A stretch of 64,000 bases of DNA from a bacterium (GTDB taxonomy: Bacteria; JAMCPX01). Numbering within the stretch: the first letter of the stretch is position 1; every line of letters starts with the position of its first letter. Below the pieces are notes generated by a model. That model did not search any database and was not told the origin of the DNA. It saw only the letters and a list, made by a program, of their open reading frames with translations. Below are positions 19,407 through 28,247 of this stretch, in pieces. A program made the translations under genes and the position numbers. The stretch is taken from the NCBI GenBank assembly GCA_021792615.1, contig JAJYUJ010000014.1:1-64000 (forward strand), given 5' to 3'.

Positions 19407-20102
19407 ATGGAGCACAAAAAGAGAGCACCTCTCATAGGTATCACAGCGGACGCAGGTCAAATAAACAACCGTCCGTCTTTTTTTATTTATAAAACTTACA
19501 CGCAGGCTGTCGAGCGCGCCGGCGGCATACCTGTCCTGCTTACGGACACCGCAAAGGTACAGGCGCTCGTTGAACGGATCGACGGGCTGGTTATCACAGG
19601 CGGGGGCTTTGATATACCGCCGGCAATGTACGGCGAGGAGCCCCTGATAGAACTTACTACAATACCGGAAAGAACGGCTTTTGAAGCAGCGGTTTACAGC
19701 GGGTCCTTGAAAAAGGGGATCCCGGTCCTCGGTGTGTGCGGAGGTATGCAGCTTATCAATGTTATAGCAGGCGGCAGCCTCTATCAGGACATCAAAAAGC
19801 AGGTGCCGGCAAGCCGCGACCATTCAAAAGGCGATCACAGGATTACGTTAGAACCGCACACGATGTTATACGGTATCATCAGGGAAAACACGGCAACAGC
19901 AAACACGAGCCATCATCAGGCGATAAAAGAGCCGGGCAAGGAAATCATCGTCTCCGCACGAGCAGACGACGGGATCATCGAGGCCATAGAGCACAGGGAT
20001 TTCCCGCATGTGCTCGGTGTACAGTGGCATCCGGAAAGAATGGGTGAAGACATGCTGCAAATCTACGCATGGTTCGTGGCCCGTGCTTCCGGACGCACCT
20101 AA
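19407..20102 (+). CDS. Gamma-glutamyl-gamma-aminobutyrate hydrolase family class I amidotransferase (PuuD-like)
   Basis: GVCGGMQLINVIAGGSLYQD nucleophile region; VQWHPERMGED. Confidence 0.92.
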   Translation: MEHKKRAPLIGITADAGQINNRPSFFIYKTYTQAVERAGGIPVLLTDTAKVQALVERIDGLVITGGGFDIPPAMYGEEPLIELTTIPERTAFEAAVYSGSLKKGIPVLGVCGGMQLINVIAGGSLYQDIKKQVPASRDHSKGDHRITLEPHTMLYGIIRENTATANTSHHQAIKEPGKEIIVSARADDGIIEAIEHRDFPHVLGVQWHPERMGEDMLQIYAWFVARASGRT

Positions 20103-20146
20103 GCGCCGAACCACTCTTTCCTCCCCTGTGCTTCCCGCAGGCTTTC

Positions 20147-21550
20147 CTATTGGATTTTCCGTCCCGGTTCTTTCAAATACATTTTTTGGTAAATGCCGTT
20201 GAGGGCAACAGCAGAAAGTATAAGCCCGTACGGCAGAATGGGTATACGCATCCTGGCGTCCGCCTCAGGGCCTGAAGATATTCCTATGAAATAGCACAGT
20301 ATGGATAGAACGATTATAAGATCTGCATAACTATATTCCCTCAGCGCAACTAAAATTCCGAATAGTGCGAGAGCTATCGCAGCAAAAGTGAATAAGACCT
20401 GATAGATGAGAATACAGAGAATGAGAGGGGAGGGGGAAGCGAACTTTTTTACGATGCTTTTGATGCTGAAACGATCCCATAGAAATCCCGACAGTCTGTA
20501 GGAATTTAAATGGCCTGAAAGCATATAAACGCCGTAGCGCTCAGGAGCCAACAAAAGATTGACCGCGCCCCTTATTGCAACCTCAAGATAAACAAGCGGA
20601 TGATTCAGAATTATGCTCATTGCACGGTCCCTGTAAAAACTGAATTCTTTGCTTGTTGATAAACCCTTTGGCACAGCATTGTAGAATTCCATCTGTACAT
20701 CAAGGAACGGCCTTTTTTCAAGCTGCGCAGCGACTCCCGTCGCCCTGTAGTAATAAAGGTTTATATCCTGTATACCGCAGAAACCCGTGTATCCGTAACG
20801 GACATAGTTTCTGATAACCCACGGAGCTATCATAACCACAAAAACCCCTGCAAACGCCCCTATATGCACGATGCGTTTCTTTGCAGACTGTTTTGCGAGC
20901 AACAAGTAAATAGCGATATACATAAAAGGCATATAGACCATGACTGCCCTGAAGTAGGCAGCTATACCTGTGCATACTGCGGCAACGAGCAGCCTGCTTA
21001 AACTCCCTCGTTTCACTGCCTCTATAAGAAACAAACTACTGGCAAGCATGGGGATCACAAAGAGTGTTTCCGAAAGCAAGAGGTTTGAATATATGATACT
21101 TACGGGTTCAACAACCGATACGAGAGCTGCTGTTCTCGCTATGGTTTCACCGAAGAGGCGTTCAGCGTTAAAAAAGATCAAAAGCGGGATGAATCCTGAA
21201 AGCAATAGCTGCAGGAACAGTGCGATACCGGGTTTAATGCCAAACAGACTGTAGATTATGGTAAAGTAAACGGGATAGCCGGGTGCCCTTATAAGTCCCT
21301 CGTCCTTTTTTTCTATCGAGTAGCGATCTTGCTGCATCAGACTTATGCCAAGTTCGCTGTAGTAGTTGGGAATTATTAGATTCCTCTCATGAAACACAAA
21401 CACAAAAGATGCAAGCCTGATCCCGGCGTACAGTATAAAAATAATCAGGAGAAATGTAACCCTGCTATTTTTCCCCAAAAACTCAGGCACATCCTGCGCA
21501 CCTTCTCTCCCTGCCTGCTGCGGCGGGTACATAGTTTTGAATGCGGCCAT
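20147..21550 (-). CDS. Membrane glycosyltransferase, GT39/ArnT-like
   Basis: 467 aa, many TM helices, GT39-like N-terminal loop (NYYSELGISLMQQDRYSIEKKDEGLIRAPGYPVYFTIIYSLFG). Confidence 0.75.
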   Translation of the reverse strand: MAAFKTMYPPQQAGREGAQDVPEFLGKNSRVTFLLIIFILYAGIRLASFVFVFHERNLIIPNYYSELGISLMQQDRYSIEKKDEGLIRAPGYPVYFTIIYSLFGIKPGIALFLQLLLSGFIPLLIFFNAERLFGETIARTAALVSVVEPVSIIYSNLLLSETLFVIPMLASSLFLIEAVKRGSLSRLLVAAVCTGIAAYFRAVMVYMPFMYIAIYLLLAKQSAKKRIVHIGAFAGVFVVMIAPWVIRNYVRYGYTGFCGIQDINLYYYRATGVAAQLEKRPFLDVQMEFYNAVPKGLSTSKEFSFYRDRAMSIILNHPLVYLEVAIRGAVNLLLAPERYGVYMLSGHLNSYRLSGFLWDRFSIKSIVKKFASPSPLILCILIYQVLFTFAAIALALFGILVALREYSYADLIIVLSILCYFIGISSGPEADARMRIPILPYGLILSAVALNGIYQKMYLKEPGRKIQ

Positions 21551-21590
21551 AAAACCTTTCCGGTGTGCAGGTTAACGTTGTTCAGAACTG

Positions 21591-24317
21591 TTATTTCGAT
21601 GGTATAAACAATGTCGATATGGTCCGTGTCATGTCGATACCTATGGTTGATCCGTTTATGACAGGCCGGCCGGTTGGTGTTTCGAAACTGTTGGTTATGA
21701 CCGTACCGCCGGTATTGGCATTTGCATAATCAACCGTTACCTGCTCAGGATCCGGGGTAAGCCTGAATAGCCTCAGAATTATGCCGTTATTGTTTTTTGA
21801 TTCCTTTACGCCCGTAATCAACGCATTGCTGCCGGTGGATGCAAGACTGTATGACAGGGGAAGACTGCCGGTATGGATTGTCGTAACAACGGTCGTGAGC
21901 GGCACGCTGAACGCATATCCCTCAGGCGTAAAAAATGCGCCGGCCGCATGCTGGAGAATCGCATAATCGAGCGTATGCGGGTCGTTGTCACTTGCACATA
22001 CGCCTTTATCAAGGCAGCTCCCTCCGGTGAGCAGGGGGTTTCTGACAAGCCCGAGGGTGATGTCTCCCTGCGCATCGAATGACCACATCTCATTGCCGAG
22101 ATCAAAGATGGCCATGCCGGTGTTGCTGGTCGGGCTGAACAGGTCAGCCCACTCTACCCCGGGCCAGAAGGATGGCGTGTACATGGACTGCAATGGCTCA
22201 TGCTGGATGCCGTACGGAACCGCCAGAGAGTCTTCGCCATCGGCAATGGTCGTACTGAACACCGCTGCAACCGTTGTTCCGGTCGGTGCGGCAAGGGTGG
22301 TTGAAAGGTCTATCCTCTTCATGGTTGAGTACATGGTGTATGTTCTGGTGACAGGGCCATACGGGCCGCTGGTCTGTACCTGGACTTGTATAAACAGCGG
22401 ACCGCTGGCAGTTACCGTGGCTATGCTTGAGCTTGTCTGGGAGAGCGCATAAACGGGTGCAAATACGCCGTTATGTGTAACAACCGCAGAATCCGGCTCT
22501 GACCCGATTGCCCATAAATCTCCGGTGTCGTTATAATAGACAATATCGTTCGATGGACCCGAGATCATCTCTGCGGATGTTGCTCTGTCCATAAGAGATA
22601 CAATAGCATAGCCTGCACTTTTACCGAGGACAAGGATCTCGTACGGGTTTATTAGAATGATATCACCCGTCTGGGCATCCTTGGACACGGAAACGCCGAC
22701 GCTGCCGGACAAGGAAGTGTTCGTCGCAGCTGTGTAGGTGGCATAGCCGAGAGACGGCAGATAGTCTGCATAAAACGCAACGTCCGCCTGCCGGTAGCTG
22801 CCGTCACCGTAGGTCGTTGCCGTAATGATCTGAGAGGGCACCACGCTGCCCATCTGGTTTTGCATGGTGATACTCTTTACCCCTGCTGCGGGAAAAGATA
22901 ATGTCGCAACAGCAACATCCGAACGGACAAACCCGGAAGGATTGAAAACAATGACGGGTATGCCTGATACGGATGACGTATTGACGGACTTTGCGATAGA
23001 GGTCGTTGCAGATTGCTGCAAGAGCGTCGTCGATGTAAGCGAATTCTGGAGTAACGGTATCTGTTCGTTGAAGTAGACGTTGTTGGTGCTTGTACCCGGA
23101 ATAAAGTCATGGTGGTCCGACAACAGAAATGACTCCCACAGCGCGTCAAAATCACCGGATGGGTATGTATACCCGGCGCTATGGGCTATTATGGAATAGA
23201 GCTGTGCGGCCTCGATCCCGTAGGTAACCTGCCGTGCGAGCTTTTTTATTTTTGGTCTCGAACCGTAGTAGCCGGTAAAGTAGGGATTGAGGTTTGCTGC
23301 ATACACCGGCACCTTGTCCAGGTGAAACGATACAAGCTTCATGTAGTCCTCAAACGTAGCCATGGTCACGTAGACACCTGTTGATTGATACATGGTTGAA
23401 TCCCATGTTGCGATCTGCTGCGGAAGATATCTGTCGGGAGGCATAAAATCCGAGCCCACGGGTAAAAACATATATCCTGTCGGTGAAACCGGCTTGAGCT
23501 GGTTAATGAGAGTCGTAAAAGTCGCGTCTATGGCAGTCTGGTTAGACGGCGTGACATACAGAATATCACCATCGCCATAACCTCCCCGTAAATAGTGCGC
23601 AAGCACCTGAGCACCGCCAATACCCTTCCAGACAAAATCGAGGGAGCCCGTTTGGGACAGCGTCTCGGCGAAGCTCCCCGGTGTGGGAGGTACCGTGTAA
23701 TACCACTGTGCTGTCTCGGCAACCCCGGGTATCCTCGAAAAACCTACATACTTATATCCAAGGGAGGATAAAATGTCCGGAAGGCTTGATGCGTGTCCAA
23801 AGCTGTCGGGCTGCCAAGCTGTAACAGGCTTTATGCCGGATATATTATACACCCACAGGTTTCCGTAAAACCAGTCCATCATGAGTGCCTCGCCGGTCGG
23901 AAGGTTGGTGTCCGGGCTGGTCATGCCGCCGCCTACTATCCTCAACTGGCCGTCGCGCAGATACTTTACTATCCGCGCATGGTCTTCGGGATGATCGTCC
24001 CAGTATCTTTTCAGGTAAAGGATTTCGCAGATAGAATAATAATAACCTTTATTCGTATCGAGCATGTTGAGTGCGCTTTTTATGATGGGATCGACGTTAT
24101 TGGTGTAATAGGTGTCAAACGTGCTTTGCCAGTCCGGGTCCCAGTGGGACGACTGGCTCACTATCATCACCTGCTGCGCATTCACCGGTATATTCAGAAA
24201 AGACCGGATCTGTGATTCCGTGTTTGCGGTCAGAATGTTCGGCGATTGGTTATTGCTTGTCGTGCATGAAACAACCGTCATTATCAAAACCATGATGGCA
24301 TAATAAAGATATTTCAT
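21591..24317 (-). CDS. Lipoprotein with GH38 alpha-mannosidase-like N-terminal domain
   Basis: Start re-assigned to MKYLYYAIMVLIMTVVSCTT (lipobox, SD AAGGAGGGA); QSSHWDPDW and WQPDSFGHASSLPDIL resemble GH38 active-site motifs. Confidence 0.75.
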   Translation of the reverse strand: MKYLYYAIMVLIMTVVSCTTSNNQSPNILTANTESQIRSFLNIPVNAQQVMIVSQSSHWDPDWQSTFDTYYTNNVDPIIKSALNMLDTNKGYYYSICEILYLKRYWDDHPEDHARIVKYLRDGQLRIVGGGMTSPDTNLPTGEALMMDWFYGNLWVYNISGIKPVTAWQPDSFGHASSLPDILSSLGYKYVGFSRIPGVAETAQWYYTVPPTPGSFAETLSQTGSLDFVWKGIGGAQVLAHYLRGGYGDGDILYVTPSNQTAIDATFTTLINQLKPVSPTGYMFLPVGSDFMPPDRYLPQQIATWDSTMYQSTGVYVTMATFEDYMKLVSFHLDKVPVYAANLNPYFTGYYGSRPKIKKLARQVTYGIEAAQLYSIIAHSAGYTYPSGDFDALWESFLLSDHHDFIPGTSTNNVYFNEQIPLLQNSLTSTTLLQQSATTSIAKSVNTSSVSGIPVIVFNPSGFVRSDVAVATLSFPAAGVKSITMQNQMGSVVPSQIITATTYGDGSYRQADVAFYADYLPSLGYATYTAATNTSLSGSVGVSVSKDAQTGDIILINPYEILVLGKSAGYAIVSLMDRATSAEMISGPSNDIVYYNDTGDLWAIGSEPDSAVVTHNGVFAPVYALSQTSSSIATVTASGPLFIQVQVQTSGPYGPVTRTYTMYSTMKRIDLSTTLAAPTGTTVAAVFSTTIADGEDSLAVPYGIQHEPLQSMYTPSFWPGVEWADLFSPTSNTGMAIFDLGNEMWSFDAQGDITLGLVRNPLLTGGSCLDKGVCASDNDPHTLDYAILQHAAGAFFTPEGYAFSVPLTTVVTTIHTGSLPLSYSLASTGSNALITGVKESKNNNGIILRLFRLTPDPEQVTVDYANANTGGTVITNSFETPTGRPVINGSTIGIDMTRTISTLFIPSK

Positions 24318-24376
24318 AGTTCCCTCCTTGCATGATCCTTCTTTTCTTTTATGAGAAGTACGCGGCCTTCGCCGCA

Positions 24377-24754
24377 CTATTTCTCCTGTAAATCTTTATT
24401 GACGATATCGAGCAACTCCCTGCTGTTGACAGGTTTGGTGAGAAAATAATCGCACCCGCTCCTTAACGCGCGCTCCTTGTCCTCTGGTTTACCGTGCGAG
24501 GTTATAATGACAACCTTAATGTGTTTCAACTCACCGTTGTTTTTAATGAACCGGCATATAGCATCTCCGCTCATTTCCGGCATAATGAGATCGAGCAGGG
24601 CTATGCGTGGTTTTTCCGATTGAATTTTTTTGAGGGCTTCCGTGCCGGTTTTTGCCTTGACAATCTCATATCCAGTTTTTTTAAGAAGGATCTCCTCAAG
24701 CATAAGTACCGTATCCATGTCATCTGCTATTACTATCTTATCTTTATCCGGCAT
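24377..24754 (-). CDS. Single-domain response regulator (CheY-like receiver)
   Basis: IVIADDMDTV acidic pocket, ALLDLIMPEMSG phospho-Asp, VIITSH, FLTKPV. Confidence 0.92.
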   Translation of the reverse strand: MPDKDKIVIADDMDTVLMLEEILLKKTGYEIVKAKTGTEALKKIQSEKPRIALLDLIMPEMSGDAICRFIKNNGELKHIKVVIITSHGKPEDKERALRSGCDYFLTKPVNSRELLDIVNKDLQEK

Positions 24755-24883
24755 GTATCCTCCTCTCCTGCTTTCGTGAATAATACATTTTCATAGAATC
24801 TGCAACAGCATTTTTTTGCGCGGAGGCGGACAACTCCTTCCTCTCATGCGTATTCCACAAACTCTTCTGCCGCATTTTTTGAT

Positions 24884-25510
24884 TTAGACAAGGTTCCGAA
24901 TGCCGAACCATATAAAATACACTGAAAAGCCTGCGAATATAATCCCGCAGACAAGGGTAACCGCTCTGAATCCTTTTGAAGAGAGGAACCGCTGCATAAA
25001 ACTGAAGGAGAGTGCAACGAGACTGTACCACACGAAGTCGGCAAGTATATGCCCTGCATAGAAAACCACAATACCCTTGATGCCAAAGTGAAATGAAAGA
25101 ACGATGTAGCTCAAGCCTATGGTAACCCACCATATGATCCAGTAAGGATTCGACAGCGACGTAACAATGCCGGCCACGTACGCCGAGCCACGCACCATGC
25201 CTCCCCTGCCCTCTGCCAAAGCATTGTCCGGGGACCTGAATGCCTCGTAAGCCATCCAGAGAAGCGTGACACCGCCTGCAATGCCGATACCGCCCATGAC
25301 TGTATTGTTTTTAAGCAGTCCGCCGAATCCGAGGTAAAGCAGAACGACCAGCATGGCCTCAAGCGTACCGTGTCCCATGACGATGAGAGGCCCGGAGACG
25401 AATCCCCTTTTGCTGCTCATAAGCATGGTGGCCGTAAACATCGGTCCGGGCATCATGGCACCGGAAAAGGCGATCAGAAAAGAACTGAAAAATATACCTG
25501 TTAATGCCAT
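24884..25510 (-). CDS. LysE/RhtB family transporter
   Basis: 208 aa: SGAMMPGPMFTATMLMSSKRGFVSGPLIVMGHG; TSLSNPYWIIWWVTIG. Confidence 0.88.
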   Translation of the reverse strand: MALTGIFFSSFLIAFSGAMMPGPMFTATMLMSSKRGFVSGPLIVMGHGTLEAMLVVLLYLGFGGLLKNNTVMGGIGIAGGVTLLWMAYEAFRSPDNALAEGRGGMVRGSAYVAGIVTSLSNPYWIIWWVTIGLSYIVLSFHFGIKGIVVFYAGHILADFVWYSLVALSFSFMQRFLSSKGFRAVTLVCGIIFAGFSVYFIWFGIRNLV

Positions 25511-25587
25511 ACAGGATCGATAGCATGTATCGGGAAAGAATTAAACAGTGTTGCAAATACCGGCGGACAATCTGAAAACGAACGGGT

Positions 25588-25710
25588 GTTCGCCGCAATC
25601 CCCGCTATTTATAGCGGCGGGGTACCCAAGCGGGGCTTGGGTCGGGCGAACTATACGATTAACATATTCCATACCGACGAAGAACCTCGCTGTTTACGGC
25701 GTGGTTCTTC
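25588..25710. repeat. Cluster of nested palindromes upstream of the SCP2 gene (cloverleaf plus hairpin)
   Basis: Outer arms gttcgcc (25588-25594)/ggcgaac (25645-25651) enclose ccccgctatttatagcggcgggg and acccaagcggggcttgggt; separate hairpin gaagaacc...ggttcttc at 25679-25710. Confidence 0.7.
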
Positions 25711-25719
25711 AATTATTGC

Positions 25720-25749
25720 TTGACATGAAAAACAAGAGCATGCTAAAAA
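25720..25749 (+). promoter_or_regulatory. Putative sigma-70-type promoter for the SCP2 gene
   Basis: TTGACA - 18 nt - TAAAAA immediately after the palindrome cluster. Confidence 0.4.
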
Positions 25750-25784
25750 TTGATAAATATATCAACACAAAGGAGGTGAACGAA

Positions 25785-26129
25785 ATGCCGGAATTTCCAA
25801 AAACAGTCAAGGAGCTTTTTGAAAAAACCATCCCAGACAACATCAATAGAGATCTCGAGAAGGCAAAGGGACTTAACGCAGTATATCAGTTCGACATCAC
25901 GGGAGCCGAGGCAGGCACATGGGTTGTAAACGCTACAGCTGCAAAACAAGGGGTATCAAGCGGTCCATCACCTGATGCTAAATGTACCATTACCGTTACC
26001 GACAAAGACATTTTAGACATCGTATCAGGAAAGTTAAACCCACAGATGGCTTTCATGTCCGGAAAACTTAAGATCAAGGGTGACATGGGGCTTGCGTTAA
26101 AACTACAGAATGTATTAAAGGCAAGTTAA
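25785..26129 (+). CDS. SCP2 sterol-binding domain protein
   Basis: Start re-assigned from 25548 to ATG at 25785 (SD aaaggaggtg); ends GKLNPQMAFMSGKLKIKGDMGLALKLQNVLKAS, typical SCP2. Confidence 0.9.
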   Translation: MPEFPKTVKELFEKTIPDNINRDLEKAKGLNAVYQFDITGAEAGTWVVNATAAKQGVSSGPSPDAKCTITVTDKDILDIVSGKLNPQMAFMSGKLKIKGDMGLALKLQNVLKAS

Positions 26130-26136
26130 TCCTTAG

Positions 26137-26170
26137 GCGATGGGATGTAAAATATCCCATCGCTCTTTTT
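26137..26170 (+). terminator. Rho-independent terminator after SCP2 gene
   Basis: gcgatggga tgtaaaata tcccatcgc followed by tcttttt. Confidence 0.85.
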
Positions 26171-26265
26171 ATTCTTAAACCCCGTTCCCTACTGCATTTT
26201 TTATAGTACCTCCGCAATTCTGCATAACCCGGAAAGTGTAAGAGGAAGGCATCTCCAGCCAACGA

Positions 26266-26616
26266 TCATATTTTTATCAAACCAAGGCTTATTTCTACAG
26301 CCAGGTCTATTCGTTTGATGCTCTCGGACGACAGCATTCCGAGTCTTTTGCCCAACCTTTTCTTGTCTATCGTCCTAATCTGATTTAACAACACGATAGA
26401 ATCTTTTTGTAATCCGCCTTCTCCTGATTTCAAAAAAACTTCATAAGGAGAAATTTCTTTTTTTGCCGATGTAATGGCTGCAACAATAGTTGCATGGGAA
26501 TATGTATTGCCTATATCGTTTTGAATAATCAGTGCAGGACGGGTCTTTTTAATCTCTACTCCCATTGTGGGGTCAAAATTCACATAATAAACTTCTCCTC
26601 TTTTGGGAAGAATCAT
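26266..26616 (-). CDS. MazF/PemK-type toxin (endoribonuclease family)
   Basis: RGEVYYVNFDPTMGVEIKKTRPALIIQND; VAAITS; LLNQIRTIDKKRL. Confidence 0.93.
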   Translation of the reverse strand: MILPKRGEVYYVNFDPTMGVEIKKTRPALIIQNDIGNTYSHATIVAAITSAKKEISPYEVFLKSGEGGLQKDSIVLLNQIRTIDKKRLGKRLGMLSSESIKRIDLAVEISLGLIKI

Positions 26617-26617
26617 T

Positions 26618-26908
26618 TTATTTCCGCCTGTAAGATCTTTTTTTGGGTTCTTTAATTTCTACAAATTGTTCTGTCTCTTCTTCAAGGTAACGCCATTCCT
26701 CGGCCATAGAAGCATCTGTTTCCGCATTGGCATTGTAACCTTTTATCATCTCCTCGCGTAATCTCGTTTTCTTTTCACCTTCAAGCTTTTCTTCCACCGC
26801 TCTGACGATATAGTTGCTTCGCTTACGCCCGGGGACTAACCACTGCAATTCTTTGAGTACGGAATCAGGGATTGAAACACCAATCCTTTTGAGTGTGTTG
26901 TAAGACAT
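26618..26908 (-). CDS. Antitoxin, ribbon-helix-helix type
   Basis: RIGVSIPDSVLKELQWLVPGRKRSNYIVRAVEEKL; immediately upstream of the MazF-type toxin. Confidence 0.85.
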   Translation of the reverse strand: MSYNTLKRIGVSIPDSVLKELQWLVPGRKRSNYIVRAVEEKLEGEKKTRLREEMIKGYNANAETDASMAEEWRYLEEETEQFVEIKEPKKRSYRRK

Positions 26909-26936
26909 AATGAACCTCCACAGTATATTTAATAAT

Positions 26937-26965
26937 ACATACTATTAATATGTCAAATAGTATGT
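26937..26965. promoter_or_regulatory. Toxin-antitoxin operator palindrome
   Basis: Perfect 10-bp inverted repeat acatactatt - 9 nt - aatagtatgt, with a further half-site-like atagtat at about 26970. Confidence 0.75.
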
Positions 26966-27093
26966 ACTGATAGTATACCTACTAAGGCTGAAAGTGTCTT
27001 TATCCCGAATATTCAGCGCGCGTTGAGGGTTCAGGGTAACGGGCAAACGCTATTCTTGAATTTTTTGGGTTTCTATTGCAATCTAAAAGAGCT

Positions 27094-28152
27094 ATGAAGC
27101 TTAATACTGCAAAAGCCATTGAAGAGCGTTTTTTTAAGTTTATGAACCTGCACGATATGCTGCCGGTAAAGACCGGTACAGGCCGTGCACGCCGTCATAA
27201 AGATACGTCTGCAACGCGCATCGGTATCGGCGTTTCAGGCGGGCCTGATTCCGTATGCCTGTCCCTGCTTATGAAACGTTATCAGAAACAGATGCACCTC
27301 GATCCCGTGGTTATCCATGTCAACCATCATCTCCGGGGCAAAGAGTCGGACAGGGACGAGCGGTTTGTCAGAGACCTGTCAAGGGATGTTCTCGGCTTCG
27401 AATTCGTGAACCGCGATATCGTCTTTACGCCGGGCGAACTGAAAGGTCAATCCCTGGAGGCCGCGGCACGGGAAAAACGGTACGCTGTATTCGAAGACTG
27501 CAGGAAGTCATTGCACCTCGGGCGCATAGCCCTGGCGCACACGATGAACGATAATGCCGAGACCGTGCTGATCAATATGCTGCGGGGTACTGGCGTGAGC
27601 GGCATCTGCGGCATCCCGCCGGCACGGGACTACATCATCCGGCCCTTGCTTGCCCTGTCCCGGGAAAACGTTCTTCGCTACCTCAAGCTCAAAAACGCTG
27701 CCTCGGTAACCGACAGCACCAATGAACTCCCGGACTATTTGAGAAACCGCGTACGGCACGAAATCATCCCGAACCTGACACGGCTGAACCCCGGGTTTTT
27801 GAACCACACCCTCGCTCTTTCGAATGACCTCAGGGCAATAGATGCGTTTTTAACCGGTATGGCAGGGCAGGCTTACACGGAGGTGCTGCATGAAGGTAAA
27901 CCAGACAGGCTTTTGCTGGATCTCAAAAAGCTCCTTGCCTATGACCGTGTTATGATAAAATTGATTATTCAAATCGCTGTAAAGAATATACTCGGCACCT
28001 ACTACAACCCGCGCAGGGAGCACCTTGATTTTATCATGGATATGCTCGGAAGGACGGGCGATAATTCCCTGTCCCTTGATATGTTCCCCGGAAACCTGAT
28101 AGTTTATAAAGACAAGAGCCATCTGATTTTGGAAAAAAAGGGCAGGAAGTGA
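27094..28152 (+). CDS. tilS: tRNA(Ile)-lysidine synthase
   Basis: GIGVSGGPDSVCLSLLM PP-loop; VIHVNHHLRG; AHTMNDNAETVLINMLRGTG; start ATG 27094 preferred over TTG 27076. Confidence 0.92.
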   Translation: MKLNTAKAIEERFFKFMNLHDMLPVKTGTGRARRHKDTSATRIGIGVSGGPDSVCLSLLMKRYQKQMHLDPVVIHVNHHLRGKESDRDERFVRDLSRDVLGFEFVNRDIVFTPGELKGQSLEAAAREKRYAVFEDCRKSLHLGRIALAHTMNDNAETVLINMLRGTGVSGICGIPPARDYIIRPLLALSRENVLRYLKLKNAASVTDSTNELPDYLRNRVRHEIIPNLTRLNPGFLNHTLALSNDLRAIDAFLTGMAGQAYTEVLHEGKPDRLLLDLKKLLAYDRVMIKLIIQIAVKNILGTYYNPRREHLDFIMDMLGRTGDNSLSLDMFPGNLIVYKDKSHLILEKKGRK

Positions 28153-28247
28153 CCGGAAACACCGCTTTTCCCGTGACCCGGCATACTTTCTGTTGATTCC
28201 TATTGATTATTTTAAATAATTTGCTTACTTTTAGTATGAGGTAAACA

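Noticed and set aside
25548-25784. N-terminal extension of the SCP2 ORF
   Set aside because: Translates the palindrome cluster and promoter; a strong SD precedes ATG 25785.
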